From contig JACVQG010000039.1 in the NCBI GenBank assembly GCA_015661045.1, forward strand, positions 1 to 13,516: a DNA stretch of 13,516 bases, written 5' to 3'. The notes beneath the pieces are model-generated. The model did no database searches. It saw nothing but the letters and a program-made list of their open reading frames with translations, and had not been told where the DNA came from. Both the position numbers and the translations under genes were made by a program. This document shows positions 6,674-13,197 of this stretch, piece by piece. Every line of letters begins with the position of its first letter. The stretch's first letter is position 1. Origin of the DNA: Dehalococcoidia bacterium. Lineage in GTDB: Bacteria > Chloroflexota > Dehalococcoidia > JACVQG01.

Positions 6674-6706
6674 CTCGCCCTTTAGGGGAGAGGTTAGGGT
6701 GAGGGT
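6674..6706. repeat. REP-like repeat, copy A of a close pair
   Basis: CTCGCCCTTTAGGGGAGAGG followed by TTAGGGTGAGGGT. It differs by only a few bases from 7690-7721 and has the same orientation; the pair brackets the unknown gene at 6740-7615. The short stem (CTCGCCC / GGGGAG) is imperfect. Confidence 0.75.
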
Positions 6707-6739
6707 TTACTCTCGTCTTTCACTTATTTAGAGTATTCA

Positions 6740-7615
6740 TTACCTGCGCCGTGGGTTCTGTGTTCGCCATAGGGATAAAGAATCGTAGTTAAACCGGGAA
6801 GCAGGAGGCGTGACCTTAGGCGGCGCAGCCACCGGTGGTTCTCCTTTAACTGATTTCACCAGTTCAAACGCCTTCTCCAGATGCTCCTCGTCGCCGTGTA
6901 CTGAAAGGACTACTGAACCTTCAGAGCCCCCGATGCCTCCGGAGGCCACATGGGTAGCGGATACCCCGGCCAGAATATCCAGGGCTTGCACCTCAGTGAC
7001 AACCAGGACGTTGACCAGTGGAAACAGGCCGCAGGGCAAACCCATGCTGTATTTGAAGCGTAAAGCGCCACACTGCCGGGTAGCCTCTATTACCGAGGGA
7101 ACCAGCTTCTCTAGACCCACCGGCACAATGAAATGGCTGCCGCGTACTGCAATAATGGGCCATGCTTCGCCGATGGTCCCGGCCTGCGCGCCCCCCACCA
7201 GTATTCCTGCGTTCCCTTGCGGGTCTACTGCATTAGCGCCCTTGATAAAAACATCGCCGGCAGCGAATTCGTCAAGGGCATCCTTAGGTGACACCTCTAT
7301 CTGTTTACCCTGTCGCACGACAAAGGGCTTCCATCGGGATTCGGTTTGATTGGCCACCAGCTCTCCGCCGGTGATACAACCCATAGTATAAGCGGACTTC
7401 GGTTCAATCTTGATGCCCAGAATCTCCTCTGCAACAAAGGCGTTGGTTGTACCACGGGATAGGATGATAGTGCCGTTTTTCATAGCGGTCGCAACCTCGG
7501 GCATTGCAGGTATGGCTTTGGCGATAAGCCGCTTGGATTCGGCGGGCGTAAGACAAACAAGGGCTGAGACATCCTTGCCCGAAGGAATATCCCCGTGCTG
7601 AGATGGATAGAACAT
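6740..7615 (-). CDS. Conserved protein of unknown function
   Basis: I do not recognise a named family. The start is ATG at 7613-7615 (291 residues), set by AGGAGG (7621-7626) just upstream; an in-frame TTG at 7681 is less likely. The sequence is rich in glycine turns: RGTTNAFVAEEILG near the N-terminus, GDVFIKGANAVDPQGNAG and GGAQAGTIGEAWP in the middle, VPVGLEKLVPSVIEA, YSMGLPCGLFPL, then THVASGGIGGSEGSVVLSV near the end. The pattern suggests a soluble alpha/beta enzyme, perhaps with a nucleotide or CoA ligand, but this is only an impression. The last about 40 residues are Pro-rich, ending in NPRRR, and look disordered. It is bracketed by near-identical repeats (6674-6706 and 7690-7721) and has its own likely promoter. 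Its coherent composition and strong ribosome site argue for a real, expressed gene. Confidence 0.8.
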   Translation of the reverse strand: MFYPSQHGDIPSGKDVSALVCLTPAESKRLIAKAIPAMPEVATAMKNGTIILSRGTTNAFVAEEILGIKIEPKSAYTMGCITGGELVANQTESRWKPFVVRQGKQIEVSPKDALDEFAAGDVFIKGANAVDPQGNAGILVGGAQAGTIGEAWPIIAVRGSHFIVPVGLEKLVPSVIEATRQCGALRFKYSMGLPCGLFPLVNVLVVTEVQALDILAGVSATHVASGGIGGSEGSVVLSVHGDEEHLEKAFELVKSVKGEPPVAAPPKVTPPASRFNYDSLSLWRTQNPRRR

Positions 7616-7640
7616 AGACACCTCCTGGAAATTACGTGCT

Positions 7641-7646
7641 ATTGTA
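7641..7646 (-). promoter_or_regulatory. Possible -10 box for the unknown gene
   Basis: On the minus strand TACAAT lies 15 bases before AGGAGG. No good -35 is seen at 16-18 bases, so this is a weak call. Confidence 0.3.
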
Positions 7647-7689
7647 GCATCCCAGGGGGCTAAATGAAAATACCCCACCAAATTATTCC

Positions 7690-7721
7690 CTCGCCCTTGA
7701 CGGGAGAGGTTAGGTGAGGGT
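7690..7721. repeat. REP-like repeat, copy B of a close pair
   Basis: CTCGCCCTTGACGGGAGAGG followed by TTAGGTGAGGGT. Compared with 6674-6706 it has two or three substitutions near the centre and one missing G. It lies upstream of the unknown gene, between two divergent start regions. Confidence 0.75.
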
Positions 7722-7742
7722 GGAGTTTTGTGTTATCCGGTT

Positions 7743-7819
7743 GTATTGAAGGGCAATACACGAATTGCCTCTACAAGTGAACATGAAAAAGATGTGATAT
7801 GTAGACTGTATTTAAATAC
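7743..7819. other. AT-rich region with two dyads upstream of the winged-helix gene
   Basis: GTATTG (7743-7748) and CAATAC (7754-7759) are inverted around AAGGG, and GTATTTAAATAC (7808-7819) is a perfect 12-nt palindrome. Either could be an operator for the winged-helix protein encoded at 7902, but no direct evidence links them. Confidence 0.3.
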
Positions 7820-7871
7820 TGTATATTGCTTTATAGTTGCCTTAAAGATGATATGCAGATTACTTGCTTTA

Positions 7872-7880
7872 TGCTATATT
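7872..7880 (+). promoter_or_regulatory. Possible extended -10 promoter
   Basis: TGCTATATT fits the TGnTATAAT extended -10 pattern and needs no -35. It would give a very short leader, because GGAGG (7889-7893) follows almost at once, so it is uncertain. Confidence 0.3.
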
Positions 7881-7901
7881 AAATGACTGGAGGTGGTCCC
7901 G

Positions 7902-8186
7902 ATGAAAATTTCAGATGTTGTGTCCAATGCCAGGAAGAAATCTTTAACGCCTATGCAGGAAAAGGTGATGGAACATCTCAAGCGGCACCACGACGAAGTT
8001 TTTTCGTACCGCGACCCGGAGCTAGCCAAAGAGCTGGGAATGAAACAGTCAGCCCTGGGTTTTACCCTGTGGGGCCTGGCTCATAAAGGACTGATAAAGA
8101 GCTTCAAAGCAGACAAAGTCTACTTTGGATGGAAAGCGGCCATAGACGAGCTGGAGCGGCAGATAAAGATGTTTGGGATGACGTAA
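7902..8186 (+). CDS. Small winged-helix DNA-binding protein
   Basis: 94 residues starting at ATG 7902; GGAGG at 7889-7893 decides this over the GTG at 7893. The sequence reads as one winged helix-turn-helix domain: helix LTPMQEKVMEHLKRH (about 16-30), then ELAKELGMKQSALGFTLWGLAHKGLI (about 45-70), the helix-turn-helix with a typical domain turn, then a wing with KVYFGWK and an acidic/basic C-terminal helix. A MarR- or PadR-like transcriptional regulator is the likeliest role. It is the only plus-strand gene after efp and ends 23 bases from the convergent OmdA-domain gene. Its targets may be itself, through the palindromes upstream; nothing proves this. Confidence 0.8.
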   Translation: MKISDVVSNARKKSLTPMQEKVMEHLKRHHDEVFSYRDPELAKELGMKQSALGFTLWGLAHKGLIKSFKADKVYFGWKAAIDELERQIKMFGMT

Positions 8187-8209
8187 AGAAGTACCTGTAA
8201 TATTTTAGG

Positions 8210-8449
8210 TCAAATATTCGCTGATTTTCCTTTTGGGTGCCGGTGGCGCTGGCTCCATTCTTGGGCCATCTCCAACGCTCTTTTTATCCTTCGTTCGCGG
8301 GTTTCAGGCCTCTTGGCATCCTCGATCCATGTAACATATCGCTTTTGGCATGAGGGTCTCATTGATTCGAAAGCCGTAAGGGCTTGCTCATCGGCTTGTA
8401 GTACCTTTGCGAAGTCCTGCGGAAGTGAAATACCTTTTTGGGTTACCAT
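8210..8449 (-). CDS. YdeI/OmpD-associated (OmdA-domain) protein
   Basis: 79 residues matching the C-terminal domain of the YdeI / OmpD-associated family: LPQDFAKVLQAD near the start, then YVTWIEDAKRPETRERRIKRALEMAQEW (about 38-65). Larger relatives add an N-terminal DUF1905 domain, absent here, so this is a single-domain form or a truncated one. Members have been linked to bacteriocin or polymyxin tolerance, but the biochemical role is unknown. The ATG at 8447-8449 has only a poor AAGAAA upstream. It follows mazF by 61 bases on the same strand and could be read from the mazEF promoter. Confidence 0.8.
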   Translation of the reverse strand: MVTQKGISLPQDFAKVLQADEQALTAFESMRPSCQKRYVTWIEDAKRPETRERRIKRALEMAQEWSQRHRHPKGKSANI

Positions 8450-8467
8450 GCTGGTTTTCTTGAAAAT

Positions 8468-8512
8468 AGAATCCCTTTAAATACCCTTTACTAAGAGGGA
8501 CTCAGGGGGATC
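8468..8512. repeat. Degenerate CCCTTTAC...GGGGG element
   Basis: CCCTTTACTAAGAGGG followed by ACTCAGGGGGATC is a decayed likeness of the cores at 4328-4404 and 11926-11957. It lies between mazF and the OmdA-domain gene and overlaps the mazF stop. Confidence 0.35.
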
Positions 8513-8855
8513 AGAATATTAGTGCGCTCAGTTTTTGAAGTGTCTCTGTTACGGTTTTTTCTGGAAGACTACAAATCAAATCAGCTTTTCGAATACGCCA
8601 ATCAAGGCTTTTCACCTGGTCTGACAGGATCGCTCCACTGATAGCTAGACCAGAAGGGATGAGAACCTCAAAAGGATAGCCTTTGATTTCATTTGTGATG
8701 GGGCACAAAATAGCCAGTCCAACCTTACCATTGTAAACCCGCGGTGAGAGGACAACTGCAGGCCGGCGTCCGGATTGTTCATGACCGGCCTGAGGGTTCA
8801 AAGTGACCCAGACAGCATCACCACGGTCCGGGATAAATGGTTTTCCGTTCACCAT
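8511..8855 (-). CDS. mazF: MazF/PemK-family mRNA interferase toxin
   Basis: 114 residues, the normal MazF length and very close to the E. coli type. MazF cuts mRNA at short sequence motifs, stopping translation when its antitoxin is degraded. Motifs: RGDAVWVTLNPQAGHEQSGRRPAVVLSP (residues 11-38), with the conserved RP and the loop before it; CPITNEIKGYPFEV (about 51-64), holding the active-site Thr; and LSDQVKSLDWR near residue 80. Nothing is truncated, so it should be active. The ATG (8853-8855) sits inside the 3' end of mazE, a 7-base overlap, and has no Shine-Dalgarno of its own, so translation is probably coupled to the antitoxin. Confidence 0.95.
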   Translation of the reverse strand: MVNGKPFIPDRGDAVWVTLNPQAGHEQSGRRPAVVLSPRVYNGKVGLAILCPITNEIKGYPFEVLIPSGLAISGAILSDQVKSLDWRIRKADLICSLPEKTVTETLQKLSALIF

Positions 8856-9091
8856 GCTTCGCTACCGACTGGAGCACCTGTGTCCAGTTCGCGATGGATG
8901 TTGTCTTCTGTTATCTGCTCCAGTAGTCGTTCGAGGGTTAAGGCGGGCTCAATGATGGGTACAATAACAATTTTCCCATTTTCCATCGACATGTTGACTG
9001 GCATATCACGGTCGAGGCCTATTTCACGGGCAAATGACTTCGGGATGCGTAGCGCCAAGCTGTTTCCCCACTTTTGGATGCGGCTTTGCAT
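8849..9091 (-). CDS. mazE: MazE-type antitoxin (AbrB/SpoVT swapped-hairpin)
   Basis: 80 residues from ATG at 9089-9091, chosen because GGAGGT lies 7 bases upstream; in-frame codons further upstream (to 9184) run through the promoter and are rejected. The N-terminal IQKWGNSLALRIPKSFAREIGL is the swapped-hairpin DNA-binding domain, with IVIVPIIEP closing it. The C-terminal tail (about 50-80; LEQITEDNIHRELDTGAPVGSEAW) is acidic and resembles the E. coli MazE tail that wraps MazF. It neutralises MazF and, with it, represses its own operon. A perfect dyad lies over the promoter just upstream. Confidence 0.95.
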   Translation of the reverse strand: MQSRIQKWGNSLALRIPKSFAREIGLDRDMPVNMSMENGKIVIVPIIEPALTLERLLEQITEDNIHRELDTGAPVGSEAW

Positions 9092-9104
9092 CGGATTACC
9101 TCCA

Positions 9105-9150
9105 TTGATGTATCTACAATGATGATACATCAAGCTGGCATAATATTCAA
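9105..9150 (-). promoter_or_regulatory. mazEF promoter and operator
   Basis: On the minus strand, -35 TTGAAT (9145-9150) and -10 TATCAT (9122-9127) are exactly 17 bases apart. A perfect 10-bp inverted repeat, TTGATGTATC (9105-9114) and GATACATCAA (9124-9133) around a 9-base spacer, covers the -10 and the expected start site. This is a good operator candidate for MazE/MazEF autorepression. Confidence 0.7.
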
Positions 9151-9192
9151 GTATATTGGCAAAGTGTGTTATAATAGTGGACAAATTAGTGT

Positions 9193-9219
9193 GGTGGGTT
9201 TCGTTTCACTTCACCCACC
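9193..9219. repeat. REP-like hairpin GGTGGGT / ACCCACC
   Basis: GGTGGGT (9193-9199) and ACCCACC (9213-9219) flank TTCGTTTCACTTC-type sequence. It lies between the htpX stop and the mazEF promoter and may serve as the htpX transcript end. Confidence 0.6.
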
Positions 9220-9229
9220 CTACAAATAT

Positions 9230-10162
9230 TTAAGTTAAAGTTGATAAATGCTTAATCCGTTTGAGCATATTCGGGTGGGTGCTCAGGGCCTCCATCATCT
9301 TCTCTCCGAAACCAACCTTCACCTTCTTGGAACGCAGCGCCATAAGCTCACCAACGTCGATGGAGCCGCTCATATCCTGGTCAATCTCCTTTAATTCACG
9401 GACCTCTATTAACGCGCGCGAGGGGTCGTTGACAAAAAAGGCTTTAGCCCCTTCAACCTTTTTTAGTTCTTCCTGAGGCGCCCTGGCGGCGCCGATCACC
9501 AGTTTATACAGGGCAGTGGCCATGTGTTGCGGGCTGGAACCTAACTCAACGCTACCTTCATCGGCATAGTACTCACGGAGCCGGGAAGCGTATAGGACCA
9601 TGAGTTGCACTATGAAATGTACAACAAGTAACCCCATGCCAATCAAGGGCAGAGGATTACCGCCACCCCGCCGGTCATCTCTACCGCCGCCCAGGATACC
9701 GCTCCACATCAGGGTCATAGCCACATAGTAGATAATCATAGGGAAAATATTAAGCAGGGTCATCAGGGCCATATCTTTATGCTTGAGGTGGGACATCTCG
9801 TGTCCCAGCACGGCGCGGAGCTCATCCTCTTTAAGAAGCTTGCGAATACCTTCGGTAACGCAAATGCGGCCGTCGCGCGTGGTGCGTCCAAAAGCGAAGG
9901 CATTGGGTATAGACAGCGCTGAGACGCCGACCTTGGGTTTGGGCAGCTTGGCCGCCTGAGCTAGCTCAGTTATCATGCGGTGCAGGGCTGGCTCTTCCTT
10001 CTCAGTGACATACTTCACCTTCATTGTCCAGCCCACCATCGCCGGACCCATCAGATACTGGATAAGCATAAAAACAACAGCTATGATTCCATAGACCACA
10101 ATGGCATATATAACGGCAAACAGCGCCGCCAGTAGTAAATACATTCGTAGAACTACACCCAT
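9230..10162 (-). CDS. htpX: HtpX-type M48 membrane zinc metalloprotease with EF-hand-like loop
   Basis: A 310-residue inner-membrane protease for quality control of membrane proteins. Two hydrophobic segments open the protein (about 7-38). The cytoplasmic catalytic part has the zinc motif HEMSH at 121-125 and the third ligand Glu197 in REYYADEGS; two further membrane segments lie at about 134-156 and 170-192. The VSALSIPNAFAFG signature is at 80-92. Near the C-terminus, residues 261-272 (DQDMSGSIDVGE) fit an EF-hand calcium loop, not present in E. coli HtpX. The ATG (10160-10162) has AAGGGGGAA upstream. It lies 70 bases after iscU on the same strand, so it may be co-transcribed, though a small hairpin lies between. 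Confidence 0.95.
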   Translation of the reverse strand: MGVVLRMYLLLAALFAVIYAIVVYGIIAVVFMLIQYLMGPAMVGWTMKVKYVTEKEEPALHRMITELAQAAKLPKPKVGVSALSIPNAFAFGRTTRDGRICVTEGIRKLLKEDELRAVLGHEMSHLKHKDMALMTLLNIFPMIIYYVAMTLMWSGILGGGRDDRRGGGNPLPLIGMGLLVVHFIVQLMVLYASRLREYYADEGSVELGSSPQHMATALYKLVIGAARAPQEELKKVEGAKAFFVNDPSRALIEVRELKEIDQDMSGSIDVGELMALRSKKVKVGFGEKMMEALSTHPNMLKRIKHLSTLT

Positions 10163-10211
10163 TGGTTCCCCCTTTAATTATTAAATCCTAAATCCAAAGC
10201 GCCTAAGCCCA

Positions 10212-10228
10212 AACGACCTAGCGTCGTT
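10212..10228 (-). terminator. Small hairpin between iscU and htpX
   Basis: AACGAC (10212-10217) and GTCGTT (10223-10228) form a 6-bp stem right after the iscU stop; only a short T-run follows on the minus strand. It is possibly a weak terminator or 3' stabiliser. Confidence 0.35.
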
Positions 10229-10232
10229 ATAG

Positions 10233-10607
10233 CTACCCGACTTTCTGTTTTTTCTGATAGTCCTCTATGGCCCTGTGCAGGGCATCGGCGGCCAGGTTGG
10301 AACAGTGCATCTTTGTAGCCGGCAGGCCGCCCAGGGCTTCGGCAACGGCCTTATTAGAGATTACCAGAGCCTCTTCAATGGTCTTCCCCTTCACCATCTC
10401 CGTGACCATGCTGGAGGTGGCAATGGCAGCGCCGCAACCGAAGGTCTGAAACTTGGCATCCTCGATGCGGCCATCCTTGACCTTTATATAAATCTTCATG
10501 ATATCGCCGCATACAGGGTTGCCCTCTGATCCCACCCCATCGGCGTCAGTTATCGAACCAATGTTTCGGGGATTCTTGAAATGATCCATTACCATATCGC
10601 TATACAT
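10233..10607 (-). CDS. iscU: Iron-sulfur cluster scaffold protein IscU/NifU-like
   Basis: 124 residues, the usual length. IscU receives sulfur from IscS and iron to build [2Fe-2S]/[4Fe-4S] clusters for transfer to target proteins. The three cluster-ligand Cys are present: Cys33 in GNPVCGD (with Asp35), Cys58 in FGCGAA, and Cys102 in MHCSNL. The LPPVK-type chaperone motif of IscU is replaced by LPATKMHC, as in many NifU-like scaffolds. The ATG (10605-10607) lies 3 bases after the iscS stop, with GAGGTGA overlapping that stop, so it is tightly coupled to iscS. Cysteines are intact; no hscAB or ferredoxin gene follows. Confidence 0.96.
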   Translation of the reverse strand: MYSDMVMDHFKNPRNIGSITDADGVGSEGNPVCGDIMKIYIKVKDGRIEDAKFQTFGCGAAIATSSMVTEMVKGKTIEEALVISNKAVAEALGGLPATKMHCSNLAADALHRAIEDYQKKQKVG

Positions 10608-10610
10608 ATT

Positions 10611-11789
10611 TCACCTCTTCTCGCTAGTAAGGGGAGACATTGCCCGCAACCGGCTTACAATTCCGGGGATTATCGAGGCTACGAAATCTATCTCCTCCTG
10701 CGTATTTCCCAGCCCCAGCGTGAACCTTATGCTGCCATGAGCCACCTCCACCGGAATTCCCATGCCCATAATGACATGGGACGGTTCCAGGGAGGCGCTG
10801 GTACAGGCGCTGCCCGATGAAGCTGCCACACCCTCGAAGTCCAGGTTTAACAAAATAGACTCACCCTCTATAAACTCGAAATAGAAACTGGCATTGTTGG
10901 CCAGGCGCTGAGTGGGATGGCCGGTAAGATAGGCTCTTTCAATTTTGGTTATTCCTGCTATAAGCCTGTCACGCAAAAAGGTGCAATGTTTAACAAAGGC
11001 CGGCCTGTTTTCTTCAGCTATCTTTAATGCCACACCGGTGCCCACAATTCCCGGCACGTTCTCCGTTCCTGCCCGGCGGTTCCGCTCCTGGGTGCCCCCA
11101 TGCTGCCAGGTCTGGAACGGGCTTCCCCTTCTTATATATAATACACCAACGCCCTTGGGTCCATAGAACTTATGCGAAGACAGGCTGAGCATGTCCACGC
11201 CGAGCTTATCCACGTTCAGGTCCAGAGAGCCTGCCCCCTGGACAGCATCGGTATGAAAAGCTATCTTCCTGCCTTTAGCTCGCTCCTTTATTACCTTAGC
11301 GATGTCGGAGATGGGTTCAATGGTGCCCACCTCATTGTTGGCCAGCATGATACTGACCAGTGTGGTCTTATCGGTTATGGCGCGGCCGACATCATCCGGG
11401 TTGACCACGCCATATTTATCCACTGGCACGAAAGTAACCTGAAAACCCATCTTTTCCAGGGCGTGAGCCGTCTCCAGGACAGCGTGATGCTCTATAGTTG
11501 ATGTAATGATATGATTGCCCAGCTTCTGTTGAGCAAAAGCCACCGCCTTGACAGCAATATTATCCGACTCGGTGCCGCCGCTGGTAAAGGTTACCTCCCG
11601 GGGAGTGCATCCCAGGACTTCGGCCACCTGAGTCCGGGCTGCTTCAACAGCCTGGCGGGCCTCCTGAGCTATTGTATAAACGCTAGAAGGGTTTCCAAAC
11701 CGCTCGGAGAAATAGGGTAACATTGCTTCCAGCACCTTAGGATGGACAGGTGTAGTAGCCGCATGGTCTAAATAGATAAGTTTACCCAT
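10611..11789 (-). CDS. iscS: Cysteine desulfurase IscS/NifS
   Basis: A 392-residue PLP enzyme, normal length, that takes sulfur from cysteine as a persulfide for cluster assembly and other thio-modifications. Motifs: [12 protein letters not shown] at the N-terminus; SGGTESDN (70-77); EHHAVL with His101-102; NNEVGTIEP (151-159); FHTDAVQ with Asp181; the PLP lysine Lys207 in [12 protein letters not shown]; and the persulfide Cys329 in SSGSACTS. The SGSACTS loop and the following ASLEPSHV are typical of the group I (NifS/IscS) type. The ATG (11787-11789) has a strong GAGGAGG about 5 bases upstream. It stands between iscR and iscU on the same strand, 260 bases after iscR; that gap holds a three-armed palindrome. 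Confidence 0.97.
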   Translation of the reverse strand: MGKLIYLDHAATTPVHPKVLEAMLPYFSERFGNPSSVYTIAQEARQAVEAARTQVAEVLGCTPREVTFTSGGTESDNIAVKAVAFAQQKLGNHIITSTIEHHAVLETAHALEKMGFQVTFVPVDKYGVVNPDDVGRAITDKTTLVSIMLANNEVGTIEPISDIAKVIKERAKGRKIAFHTDAVQGAGSLDLNVDKLGVDMLSLSSHKFYGPKGVGVLYIRRGSPFQTWQHGGTQERNRRAGTENVPGIVGTGVALKIAEENRPAFVKHCTFLRDRLIAGITKIERAYLTGHPTQRLANNASFYFEFIEGESILLNLDFEGVAASSGSACTSASLEPSHVIMGMGIPVEVAHGSIRFTLGLGNTQEEIDFVASIIPGIVSRLRAMSPLTSEKR

Positions 11790-11894
11790 AATTACCTCCT
11801 CATGGATGAAATTCCAAGTCCTAATTTCTAAATCCGAAACCCCGTCGTATTGAATTGATATGTATTTTGATTATGAGCCTGCTTGACAGGTGGT

Positions 11895-11959
11895 CGAAAA
11901 CCCCCGTCCGCCGCAGGCGGGCTGCCCCCCTTTACGTAAAGGGGGTTAGGGGGTTTTCG
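11895..11959. repeat. Three-armed palindromic element between iscR and iscS
   Basis: Perfect 11-bp ends CGAAAACCCCC (11895-11905) and GGGGGTTTTCG (11949-11959) enclose two hairpins: CCGCC-GCA-GGCGG (11908-11920) and the 20-nt palindrome CCCCCTTTACGTAAAGGGGG (11926-11945). The strand could fold as a three-way junction. It resembles the element at 4311-4404. As iscRSU leader RNA it could affect readthrough from iscR into iscS. Confidence 0.75.
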
Positions 11960-12049
11960 TCCTCTCTCATCTTTACGCGAGATTTTGTTGTTAAGGGAGT
12001 CAACACAATAAAAAATAACTCAAATCTCAATCTAAAAAAACAGATACAA

Positions 12050-12520
12050 TCACTGTCCTGCCAAAACCCCCACATGCCGGGGCTTTTCTTTCTTATCTCC
12101 AGGGGTCGAATCACCAGTGCAGAGGTCTGCCAGTGTAGTCGAGTCCAGGACATCCACAATAGAATCCCTGAGTTTGAGCCAGAGACGGCGGGAGCCGCAG
12201 GCCAGTTCCCGTTTGCAACTGGACTCGGAGCCATACTCCGAGGCACATTCAATCAAATCCAACGGCCCCTCCAGCGCCCGCATTATCTGGCCGGCTGTGA
12301 TAGATTTCGGGCTGGCGGCCAGAGTATACCCACCCTTGACCCCACGGGTAGCCAGCACCAGTCCGGCGCGGCGCAAGGGGGCAATTATCTGCTCCAGATA
12401 GCCCTCGGATAGCCCCTGGGCACGCGCTATATCGGCCAGAGCCAGAGGCCCGGAACCATAGGATTGGGCCAACTCTACCATTGCCCTGAGACCATATTCC
12501 GACCGGCTGGATAATTTCAT
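12050..12520 (-). CDS. iscR: Rrf2/IscR-family iron-sulfur transcription regulator
   Basis: 156 residues. The N-terminal winged helix-turn-helix is typical Rrf2: MKLSSRSEYGLRAMVELA, then LALADIARAQGLSEGYLEQIIAPLRRAGLVLATRGVKGGYTLA (26-68). The C-terminal region has Cys92, Cys102 and Cys108, close to the IscR cluster Cys pattern (92, 98, 104 in E. coli) but with a longer first gap (nine residues between), plus an extra Cys134. This suggests an iron-sulfur-sensing regulator controlling the iscS-iscU genes behind it. ATG is at 12518-12520 with GGTAGG about 7 bases upstream, preceded by a near-consensus promoter and a dyad that fits self-repression. It is fully encoded. Confidence 0.93.
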   Translation of the reverse strand: MKLSSRSEYGLRAMVELAQSYGSGPLALADIARAQGLSEGYLEQIIAPLRRAGLVLATRGVKGGYTLAASPKSITAGQIMRALEGPLDLIECASEYGSESSCKRELACGSRRLWLKLRDSIVDVLDSTTLADLCTGDSTPGDKKEKPRHVGVLAGQ

Positions 12521-12522
12521 TG

Positions 12523-12573
12523 AATACCTACCAATCTACTAGGGATTATAGCATCGTCAGTGGGGAAGGTCAA
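12523..12573 (-). promoter_or_regulatory. iscR promoter with overlapping IscR-type dyad
   Basis: On the minus strand, -35 TTGACC (12568-12573) and -10 TATAAT (12545-12550) are separated by exactly 17 bases, a near-perfect sigma70 promoter. Overlapping and following the -10, AATACCTA (12523-12530) and TAGGGATT (12540-12547) form a 25-bp dyad with 7 of 8 matches around 9 bases, the length typical of Rrf2/IscR sites. This supports autoregulation of iscRSU. Confidence 0.75.
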
Positions 12574-12597
12574 GAGACGTAAGTCACATTAGAAAAC

Positions 12598-12625
12598 GTA
12601 GGGGCACAGCATGCTGTGCCCCTAC
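12598..12625. repeat. Perfect 28-nt palindrome
   Basis: GTAGGGGCACAGCA and its exact reverse complement meet without a spacer. It lies between the nucleotidyltransferase stop and the iscR promoter, and could end the nucleotidyltransferase transcript on the minus strand or be a dispersed repeat. Confidence 0.8.
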
Positions 12626-12648
12626 CAACGTCAATCCATTTTCGTATC

Positions 12649-13197
12649 CTAAGTCCAAGATAGAAATTCACTCAAGTTATCCAAGATTTTCGAATATTTT
12701 GTCTCTTTGGCTAGTCCCTGTGTTGACTTCGCTATATACTCAACGTTCAGTTTCTTCTTGTTTCTCAATAGTATATTTTCAATATCTGCCTTGTCCTGGT
12801 TATTAAACCTTACCAGCTTGTAAACTATAGTATCTTCCCGTGACGCTATTTTCATATCAATGTCAAAAAGCTTTATTTCCTTAGCGCGGCTGATAGCCTG
12901 GCTGTCAATTTCATATTTAGCTATCCTGATATCAACGGAGAACAAAGCAGAGTAAGGAAACTTGATGACCTTGAATTGAGATAGCTTCTGAAAGGCAGTG
13001 GGCTTTACTCTAAAACCCCTATTTGAAAGCTCGTTTAGTAGCAGGCCTATTTTTTCACCCGGAATAACAATGACGATGTCTACGTCGAGGGTGGTCCTGG
13101 GTTTGCCCCATATGGACGCGGGTATTCCACCTACAATAACATAGTTTATATTTAGCAGTTTCAGGGCTGAGTGTAGTGAGCGGACTACTTCTTCCAT
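12649..13197 (-). CDS. Nucleotidyltransferase-fold protein (MNT/AbiEii-like)
   Basis: 182 residues. The nucleotidyltransferase signature is clear: Gly23-Gly24 in VIVGGIPASIWGKPRTT followed by LDVDIVIV with Asp38 and Asp40, and a third acidic residue, Asp89, in LFSVDIRI. The C-terminal half has SREDTIVYKLVRFNNQDKADIENIL, the helix found in the antitoxin/toxin nucleotidyltransferases related to AbiEii and DUF6036. Such enzymes transfer NMP groups to RNA or protein, often in toxin-antitoxin pairs. The ATG (13195-13197) is inside the 3' end of a 48-codon ORF and has no clear Shine-Dalgarno, so translation is probably coupled. The gene is AT-rich compared with its neighbours, which suggests transfer. 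Which partner is the toxin is unknown. Confidence 0.8.
   Translation of the reverse strand: MEEVVRSLHSALKLLNINYVIVGGIPASIWGKPRTTLDVDIVIVIPGEKIGLLLNELSNRGFRVKPTAFQKLSQFKVIKFPYSALFSVDIRIAKYEIDSQAISRAKEIKLFDIDMKIASREDTIVYKLVRFNNQDKADIENILLRNKKKLNVEYIAKSTQGLAKETKYSKILDNLSEFLSWT

Noticed and set aside
7616..7681. TTG start giving a 313-residue version of the unknown protein
   Set aside because: The ATG at 7615 has AGGAGG just upstream, and the extra residues overlap the likely promoter.
9161..9180. Plus-strand TATAAT near 9170
   Set aside because: No suitable -35 and no plus-strand gene downstream.
9092..9184. N-terminal extension of MazE (to 9184)
   Set aside because: It runs through the promoter and operator; the ATG at 9091 has a strong ribosome site and fits the family start.
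10182..10198. TAAATCCTAAATCC-like motifs here, at 11811-11845 and at 12641-12657
   Set aside because: Short AT-rich similarity between gaps; too weak to call a repeat family from this window.
12063..12087. Possible terminator AAAAGCCCC...GGGGGTTTT (minus strand) inside the end of iscR
   Set aside because: Only a 4-bp GC stem with a mismatch next to the A/T arms, and it lies upstream of the stop codon.
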